A DNA stretch of 64,000 nt, from contig JAPDOI010000117.1 in the NCBI GenBank assembly GCA_029168955.1, positions 930,001 to 994,000 on the forward strand. Reading direction: 5' to 3'. The translations under genes and the position numbers were made by a program. Shown one piece after another: positions 56,997-64,000 of this stretch; position 1 is the stretch's first letter; each line of letters starts with the position of its first letter. The DNA is from Aplectana chamaeleonis. Its lineage: Eukaryota; Nematoda; Chromadorea; Rhabditida; Cosmocercidae. Below the pieces are notes generated by a model. It searched no databases and had not been told where the DNA came from. It saw only the letters and a list, made by a program, of their open reading frames with translations.

Positions 56997-57665
56997 AGGT
57001 CTGCGGCGCAGAGGAACCGATCACAAATGGTGTGCGAATTCTATCTTTCTGCAAAACTGCTACGCGTGCTGCTTTCTTCGGTTAGGTCTGCTCCAAACTG
57101 TAAAAACGAAAGCTAATTATCGATTAGGATCTACTTCCCCTTGGTCTGTGATGCCCCTACCGCACATGATCCAGCTGTAAATCACAACATCGCAGAACAA
57201 CTTCTTTCTACGACTGCTATGCAAACGGAGCCATAAACACCACAGAAACTGGAAAGGAGAACATCTCAGATTTGTTGTGATAATATCACTGATCACAGAT
57301 CACACATCTTTGTCTTCTGAGCTAAACACAGCAATCACGCTAGCCTTATGATTATTTCAGCGGGAAATTCGATACCCTCATGGGTGCGTTTATTCAAAAT
57401 CTAAGTTTTTCCGTCTTTTTTTTCGGTCTGGCTTTATACTGGGACCTGTTTCAGAACTATGGCTGCGAATACCGAGAAAAAAACTGGCTCGAGACAACTC
57501 GTCCGCGAACTTCTAGCCGTTCAAATTCAGAATCTTTGAGTGTCCATAACTCCGTTAGTAGTGAGTTCTGAGCGATTCCGGAGACACCATTGTGATCAGC
57601 GTGAAATTTTCTCTAAGATAAGCAAGGAAAGAAAAATTCAATTCTTAGGTTAGGCTGTGTCTTTA
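56997..57665. other. No supported feature
   Basis: Possible decayed continuation of the LINE for about 100 bases, then unassigned. Confidence 0.3.
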
Positions 57666-57970
57666 GGGCTCCGTCCATAGCAGACGTCCTAGCGTCGAGC
57701 GACCGTAATGTGGCGCTGGGGGTTTCGCATCTTCAGCGCCTGTTATTGATCTGACTCCCCAGCGACCACTGCAGCCGGCCAGTCGCTGACGGTGGAGGCG
57801 TAGTGACCGTAATGGCTGTCACTAATATTATCGATACTATCGTTAACCACGTGCCGTCCTCGGACACATTGCTTGCGCCAGCCGTCGAGCGTCATGCGCC
57901 AGCGTTTCAGTGCTGGCGCATGATGCTCCGACGCCTTGACGCTGGTCCTCTACTATGGACGGAGCCTAAG
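57666..57970. mobile_element. Palindromic element M, tandem copy 1
   Basis: GGCTCCGTCCATAGCAGACG at the left, complement at the right. Inner ACGCTGG and GCGCCAGCGTTTC words are inverted. It contains ATATTATCGATAC and CCACGTGCCGTCCTCGGACA, shared with copy 2. Confidence 0.8.
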
Positions 57971-58257
57971 GTTCCGTTCATAGCAGACGACCTAGCGCCA
58001 AGTGACGCTGGGGGTTTGCATCTTTAACATTCGTTATTGATCTGACTCCCCAGCGACCACTGCAGGCGCCCTGACGCCGAAGGTGGAGGCATAGCGGCAG
58101 TAGCGGCTGTCACTAATATTATCGATACCATCTTTAACCACGTGCCGTCCTCGGACACGTTAAATGCGCCAGCCGTCGAGCGTCATGCAGAAACGCTGGC
58201 GCATGAAGCTCCGACGCCTTGACGCATTGCCGCTGGTCGTCTGCTATGGACGGAGCC
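57968..58257. mobile_element. Palindromic element M, tandem copy 2
   Basis: Abuts copy 1 in the same orientation, sharing AAGG at the junction. Ends GTCTGCTATGGACGGAGCCT. Confidence 0.8.
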
Positions 58258-60314
58258 TCGATGCAAGCGATTCCATGCTAAGTCATATGGTGATTAGTGT
58301 ATGCGTGTATGTAGAGTTCGCGCAATAATTTTGGTCTGATGAATGGGCGGGCTGCGACGGTAGATCACCCCGCGCGAATCGAAACCCCATTCTCCAATGA
58401 GGCCGCCAACCTCGCACGGCCGGCCGCCTGGTCCACGCGTCAGACTAAATTGAAAACGGAAACAATATGTAGTAGCAGTAAAAGAAAGAACAGTTCGGAT
58501 TCTGTAGGAGATCTGGTGCACCTTATCCAAGCCTATGCACCCGCTGATCATGGAATTGTCCCAGGGGTACCCACTGTCCCTAGTTTTAATGTAGGTCGGC
58601 AATGAGAGAGCCTTCGACAACGCGCTTTCGTTTGCTCAATTTGTTAGAAGGAGTGAACTGATGCAATTCAAAACCGTTGATCAACTATGATAAAGTCGGG
58701 TTAGATTAGCGGAATAACGGAGTTTTCCAGCTTCAAACGCTTCGCTAAATCCAGGCTGCTCAACAGTGCTGTGGCTTGAGTCGTGTGAGCTAACCTTCTC
58801 GGAAAGCACGTTTTATCCATTGGCCACTTGGATGTTTTGCTTTGTATCTTATTTATTTATTACTGTTTTCCTACGATTGTATTTAGCGTCATAATAAATC
58901 AAGTCAAGAAGTCGTCAAACTAGCAGGAAAAGTTGAACCAGCGTTCATGTACATAAGCTTTCTACGAAAGGTGCATGTGTACATAAATCTCCAGAAACCA
59001 GTAATCTGGCTTTATTCGAGGCCGATTCAATTACTTGCCATTCTTTTTCCCAGGCACCCACAATTTGTGAGAAATTATAGGTGAGCTACAGGAAACATTT
59101 GCTTGAGAGATCCCTTATCATACATAGACCCCGCAACAGAAAAGAAACTTTGACACTTCACACGGAAATAATATATGTACATGAGCAAATACATATACGA
59201 GAAAGTTAATTAGTATGTAGAATAATATTTTTTGTTAGTTGCCTAGGTCCAGTTAAAAGAATGTACTCGGCCTTGTTTTCCCTAAGGTTTCGACTTCTAC
59301 TTGTCTAGACTCGGCACCTGTCCAACTTCATCCAAATTCTACGAACTGAGATTCCAAATGGGCTAATCACCTCCGCCTACTGCGATTTTCTTCTTATCTG
59401 CGGTCACGTGTTGTGTACGGATCAGGCATGTGCGAAAAACTTCGAAACCGAAAAAACCGAAAAACGAAAAATTTTCGGTTTTGAATTCGAAAAATTCCGA
59501 AAAAAACCGAAAATTTTTTTGTCTTTTGAAACATTTTATTTTCGTAATTGCATATTTTGGACTGGAAAAACAAGGCAACGTAATCGAAGTGCTTTGAATA
59601 ATGACAGAATTATGTTTTCTTGGTGACACAAAAGCATACCCAATCAGCGTATCAATGTAAGGAATTTTACCCTTGTTCGTCGAATGTACGTCGAAACCTG
59701 GCAAAATTTTAGCGCTGAACACCTTCTTAAATTCTTGTGGTGAACTTCTTGTTTTAAAACTGCGGTGGTTCTCTGAACGATCACATCCACGTTTTTTCAC
59801 GTTTTTGATCTGAACTGTGGGCTCGAAGGTCGTCCCCAATTTCATGAAAAAATACCGAATTCGCAGAAGTTGAAAGTCGTGGGCAAGTCATAGATCAAAA
59901 CGGAACAAACGTTGTACAGAGACGAACATCAATAGTTCTTGATGGATAGCACACTCTTGCGTGAATTTTTTGTGCTGTCATGTTGAATTTCAGTGTGAGC
60001 GATTGCGTCGTGGTCAACACTGACCAGTAGCTTAGTCTCTCGGCGCTATTGGACGGTAATGGCCGCGACGCAACCACATGCATTGAGTCGCGGTGTCTAC
60101 ATAGGGGTTACGTTCAATCAGTTTCGCTTGATGGATCTGTACTTGATGCCAATCGCCTAGAAAGTTTTTATTCTCACTTTTTTTGGTATAGATCGATAGA
60201 GGGAGCAGGAAAATTTAGGTTGACTTCCGCTTGAAAATTATGGGCCTCCAAAGAGCGATTCTCCACGTCTTTTCCATGAACACCTTGAACGAAAACGAAT
60301 TTTCCTGAACTTAA
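58258..60314. other. No firmly supported gene
   Basis: 59430-59520 is an ACCGAAAAA-type low-complexity tract, echoed at 61520-61640. A minus-strand frame at 59363-59845 (KTRSSPQEFKKVFSAKILPG in its middle) is open for 160 codons but is partly low complexity and lacks clear splice sites. 58294-58620 holds an unrecognised minus-strand frame. Confidence 0.3.
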
Positions 60315-61148
60315 AGCAGTGTTCACAATAGATTGCACTTTTGATATCTCTTTCGTTTACCGAAATTCTGGTGCCCTATACAGCAAGGCATGCTTGAAGA
60401 AAACGCGGAAACCGTGTTTTGTTGCTAAAAGAGGGCCACACTTTATTAAGTTGACTTTTGAGCGTTTGAGCGTGGAGGAATCAGCCGCTACGAAGGATGC
60501 TAAAGCTTATCTTGCTCCGGATGAGTCCGGGCGGAGTAAAGAGCGGAGCGCTCAGTCATAGCAAAATATAACAAATACTAGGAGAGAAAGGTTCAAGCTT
60601 AAATTCCGTCAGCCGCGCACCTCTTTGTGGCGCGGCTTCTTCACCTTCAGAGCCGGCATGGAATACTTGAAGATGGAGTCATACTGTTCAGATACCGATC
60701 AACTTGTTAAATTCAAAACACTTGTCAAAAATTACCTACATTGTCGAGCAAGGATCTATTAATTGTTTTACGTTTTTTCCTTTCGAAACTTGTCATTTTT
60801 AATTCCTTGATGTTTTCGATGTTTTTTTGCCTTTTCTATGTTTCTACACTTCTGCAAGGGCGCGTAATAAAGTTAAAGTCAAAGTTATAACAGTGATAAT
60901 CAAGCGGTTTAGCTCGCTCATCAGTATTTCCTTGACTTGAGTACTTCATGTTATCACAACCTCGAGGTTCTAGGGGCGGAAAGGCGACATGAGGAGTTTC
61001 GGTGACCTCAGAACGCCTGTTTGCATCCATTATTTAGCCATTCCTAGCTCTTTTTAAACCATTTTTTCGTCACTGAGAGCATAGAATTCTTCTCGCCTAT
61101 CATTTTACTGCGGAAAGTCATCGAGAATGATTATCGTGAACGCTGCCT
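60315..61148. mobile_element. Possible TTAA element V, or two solo ends
   Basis: The left end AGCAGTGTTCACAATAG follows TTAA. The right end, read inverted, is AGGCAGCGTTCACGATAA beside TCGA. Only about 18 bp of the ends match, and a host-like exon lies between them, so these may be separate insertions. Confidence 0.4.
60609..60683 (-). CDS. Candidate C-terminal exon with basic tail
   Basis: On the minus strand it follows TCGGTATCTGAACAG and reads YDSIFKYSMPALKVKKPR, then HKEVRG, before TGA at 60609-60611. The exon is 25 codons including the stop, phase 0. Upstream, 60836-61030 has another open minus-strand stretch (MDANRRSEVTETPHVAFPP) that may be an earlier exon. No family recognised. Confidence 0.45.
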   Translation of the reverse strand, partial: YDSIFKYSMPALKVKKPRHKEVRG

Positions 61149-62165
61149 TCGAATTACCGATGCAGGTTATCTGCTATGCGGAATCGATTAGCGTTATTAT
61201 ATTGGTGATGTTTCCGCCTGTCGAAATGTGTATTTTTGGTTTTTCGGAGAATTATTCCTGAAAGTTATGGCCATGCTCAAAAGATGCGCCGAGTCGTTTT
61301 AGTCTGCTGAAAAACAGGAAATTCAAAAAATTTCGGCTCCATCAATGTAATTTTTAATCGAAAGTGATGTAGTAGAAGGAACCGTCGTGCAAGGTGCAGA
61401 TCATACGTTTGCTTCTGCTTGATTCTGGAATAAAGTCAGAGACGTGTGCAAACTTGCTGGAGACATCTGTAAGCAGCGAAGGATCGACTGCAAGTCGCAT
61501 CAGAACCGCAAATTTCAGACCGAAAAAAACCGAAAAAAATTTAAACTTTTTCGTTTTTTTCGATATTGATTTTTTTCGCCAAAAAGGGCGAAAAACGAAA
61601 AAACCGAAAAATCGAAAAACGAAAAACGCACACCCCTGGTACGGATACTTGTTTTCCTATGTACCGAGGGTTGAATTCAAAGAAATTCAAGGAAATCTGA
61701 ATGGTGCCGGAGCTAGAAAAAACATACTCGGGGTCCTTTGGGAAAATAGGACCATGTGAATACATTCTTTGATCGAGACATGGGAAAATAATAGTGCCAT
61801 CGTTTGTTATCAGAACCGCTAATGACTACTACTGTAACCATGCACTTCCGTGTGAAAAATTCTAAGCTTCACGACTTTATGAATACAGTGCGCTTAATAC
61901 GCTAGATAGAGTCACCCTTCAGAAGCTCAAGAACAGACAAATTTCAATGAGATCTTCCATGTCGAGAATGATATCTATCTGAAAATTATCTAGGCACCTT
62001 CGCAAGCATGTAAGCCTCTGGGAGGAAACTACAAAATGAAAATAAGTTTTTTTAGTGCTTCATTATTACAGAAACACCAGAAAAAAACTTCACGATTTAT
62101 TATAAAAAACAATAGCGAATTGATGGATGCACCCAGGAATTAGGCCCGGATAAATGATTTGGCCA
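61149..62165. other. No supported gene; AACCGAAAAA low complexity at 61520-61640
   Basis: A plus-strand frame from 61394 runs through the low-complexity tract and is not credited. Confidence 0.3.
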
Positions 62166-62167
62166 GG

Positions 62168-62240
62168 GTAAGGCGTAGCGGTGTGATCGGTACGTGAGAG
62201 GTGCGGCCCCTCTCCCATCGAGGTTGTGACTTTAACCCTA
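62168..62240 (+). other. tRNA-like relic
   Basis: TAGCGGTGTGATCGG resembles an A box. GAGAGG-TGCGGCC-CCTCTC is a 6-bp stem with a 7-base loop, like an anticodon arm. The T arm region (GGTT...AACC) is abnormal. Probably a decayed tRNA-derived repeat. Confidence 0.3.
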
Positions 62241-62299
62241 TTTGTGAACTAATTTGAGTGAAGTCTTCTTCAAACAATGCATCTTAACGATTTTTTCAG

Positions 62300-62520
62300 C
62301 AGAAACAGACGTTATAATTCAAGTCGCAACGGTCGTTGTCGGCTCAAAGTGGTCGAATCGACTTGTGACTCAGCCGACAGCTTTTTTCAATAGCCGTCTT
62401 GAACTAACCCTACAGCAACCCGACTCGGGAAAAATATTTTTTCGTTACCTCCCCTCCGGACGGCTAAGTCCGGAAGGGCGAAAAATTGGAAAAACAGACG
62501 ACGTAAAAAAAGGATTCTAG
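62300..62520 (+). CDS. Candidate terminal exon, function unknown
   Basis: Follows CTTAACGATTTTTTCAG and is open for 73 codons to TAG. It reads ETDVIIQVATVVVGSKWSN, then RLVTQPTAFFNSRLELTLQQ, then DSGKIFFRYLPSGRLSPEG, and a basic tail ending DDVKKGF. It is unique in the window and free of low complexity. No partner exon was placed. Confidence 0.45.
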
Positions 62521-63063
62521 AAAAGTGTATTTCGATCGGAATGGCCAGTTTGACTAATAGTAGTTGCCTTATGAGAAAGGGTATTGACTGGGTTATCTCA
62601 AATCATTATTGTACGGCACTCATTAAAAGTTGTTGAAAAATGACATAAAAATTAAAATCAAACTACCCTGAAACAAGTAGTAGCCATGCGGCGGTTTGTG
62701 CGCGCAAAAATGCCGCGAATCGCTGTCTTTGCAAAAAAAACCAGGTCGGTTTTGTAGGAGGGAAATTTCTGCATGGTAAAGGACCGGGGCTTGCGGCTGC
62801 CCTACCCTACCAGGCGCTCTGACATTCGCTTGAGAGTTACCTCTATAAAAAGTAGAAGTTGCCTCGTGACGTCGAGGCAACTCCCGCCAAATCGGCTCCG
62901 GCGTAGCCTCATTACGGTAGAAATTTCAGCCCCAGCTGGGGAAAAATGAGGCTACTCTAGTGACTGCTCGATGACACGCCGTCTCGCCTCATTCTAGCCT
63001 CACTCTCGCCTCACATTCTTCTCACACTACGAGCTCGGTGGTGGAATTGTCGCCTCACATTAA
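62521..63063. other. No supported gene
   Basis: 62980-63060 has repeated TCGCCTCA words. 63060-63063 is TTAA followed by AGGCATCGTTCGCG, a solo left end of a TTAA element. Confidence 0.35.
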
Positions 63064-63114
63064 AGGCATCGTTCGCGCTGAAAGCCGCCTACCGTTTTTT
63101 GGGTTTAAATCAAT

Positions 63115-63465
63115 GGTTGGACCCGCCTGAGAGCGTGGGTAAAGTTGGTCGGGTCACCGATGCTTTTTTGGGGAGATATGGGAGATCGAATGCCTCGAAT
63201 TCCGCCAAAAGGCCGGCTTTTCGACAGCCATGTGGCCTCAAATGAAAAAAAAGAAGGCAGCTTATCAACAAATGATACATCGACTCCCACTCATTTACGC
63301 GATATCGCTTGTTGAAAACCTTCTCTCTCTTTCATTTCATGCCACATGGCTGTCAGAAGGTCGGCCTCTTCTGGTGGAATTCGAGGCATTCGATCACCCA
63401 TATCTTCCCAGTAATGCGTCGGTGACCCGACAAACCTTACCCACGTTCTCACGGGGCCCAATAAA
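63115..63465. repeat. Inverted repeat (arms about 130 bp)
   Basis: GGTAAAGTTGGTCGGGTCAC, ATCGAATGCCTCGAATTCC and GACAGCCATGTGG in the left arm (63115-63245) are mirrored in the right arm (63325-63465). The spacer is about 80 bp. Confidence 0.75.
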
Positions 63466-63587
63466 TGATTCCGCGCGGCGGCCGAAACGTCGCGCGGCGG
63501 CCAAAACTCGTTCGCTTCCGACGCGCGTGCGGTCGCGTAGCGCGTGGTACGCAGTCGACGGTGAGACATTGGCCGTTTTATGGCCTG
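63466..63587. mobile_element. CAGGCC MITE, left-truncated copy
   Basis: Matches the right half of 20342-20588 from the GCGCGGCGGCC block to GGCCTG, followed by TA. The left half is absent where the inverted repeat ends. Confidence 0.75.
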
Positions 63588-63594
63588 TACCTAC

Positions 63595-64000
63595 AGTGAC
63601 CGACAGTTCACCTAAGAATTTCGACAAGTGGAACCCATAATCGTGCTCGTCACCCTAGATTACTCCAACATTTAAGTTTCAAGAAGAATCAGGAAAATTT
63701 TTCCGTAGCACCCCAACAATTTTCTGCCTCGCCGCGAAGCTTTGAAAAACGCCTATAACATTTTCAGAAAGATTTTAGGCAGCTGCCCAAGCTTAGTGCG
63801 GAGTCCACATCTGAAAATAGTTTAGAGAAGTGCGTTTCATTTGGAAAGGTCATACCGACTAAGAGCGTTTCCATGTGAGATGCGAAAACACAAAAAAACT
63901 AGAGTACGCACCAGTCTGGACAAAAAGAGGGAGTTGTAATTTGGAAACGCAGCTCGTTCAGTTGTTTTAACTTCAGTGCTCTCGCTTTATCTTCCTGCCC
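63595..64000. repeat. Dispersed repeat shared with 46860-47060, then unassigned
   Basis: AATTTCGACAAGTGGA and CACCCTAGATTACTCCAACA match the other copy up to about 63800. The last 200 bases show no feature. Confidence 0.55.

Noticed and set aside
59363..59845. 160-codon minus-strand frame
   Set aside because: Partly low complexity (Phe/Glu/Lys-rich from ACCGAAAAA tracts) with no clear splice sites; left as unassigned rather than called.

Overview
This window looks like repeat-dense intergenic and intronic DNA from a nematode, probably a rhabditid. The evidence is short introns (about 58-101 bases) bounded by GT and nematode-style TTTTCAG/TTTTAG acceptors, one gene start placed directly after a TTTTCCAG acceptor (typical of SL1 trans-splicing), three stretches resembling the nematode SL1 spliced leader, RTE-type LINE remnants, a mariner element, and many small DNA transposons with TTAA or TA target duplications. 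No bacterial-style operons, ribosome binding sites or CRISPR arrays are present. The species cannot be named from sequence alone.

Host coding sequence is sparse and split into short exons. On the minus strand there is a well-supported gene 5' end (17950-18181) and a well-supported 3' end (9279-10541), possibly one gene with a repeat-filled intron of about 7.4 kb. On the plus strand there is a three-exon gene 3' end (16089-16490), a three-exon block (31587-32694) whose splicing phases fit exactly, and single candidate exons at 22250, 44255, 49281, 49949 and 62300. Minus-strand candidate exons lie at 33888-34369, 38894-38993 and 60609-60683. None could be assigned a function.

Region by region: 0.5-2.3 kb is a decayed repeat array. 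2.5-12.3 kb holds palindromic and TTAA elements around the minus-strand gene 3' end. 13.2-14.9 kb is a T-rich tandem repeat of about 600 bp. 18.4-20.3 kb is a decayed 200-bp tandem array with inserted palindromes, followed by a 1.1-kb inverted repeat. 23.2-24.1 kb is a three-level nest of transposons. 26.5-32.3 kb is a mosaic of GATA/TATA-promoter repeats around a broken RTE LINE (28.3-30.6 kb). 34.5-38.7 kb is a 42-bp minisatellite in which most units carry the palindrome TGACGTCA. 41.3-45.0 kb is a cluster of TTAA elements, one of which contains two others. 52.2-52.8 kb holds inverted tRNA-derived repeats. 53.2-54.4 kb is a complete but inactivated mariner. 56.0-57.0 kb is a second broken RTE fragment. 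57.7-58.3 kb is a tandem pair of palindromic elements.

Most of the window records transposon activity. Several insertions can be dated relative to each other because an empty-site copy of the target is also present. The most unusual signals are a repeat cassette with a GATA site, a TATA box and two conserved hairpins seen in up to six places, and SL1-like sequence embedded in dispersed repeats.
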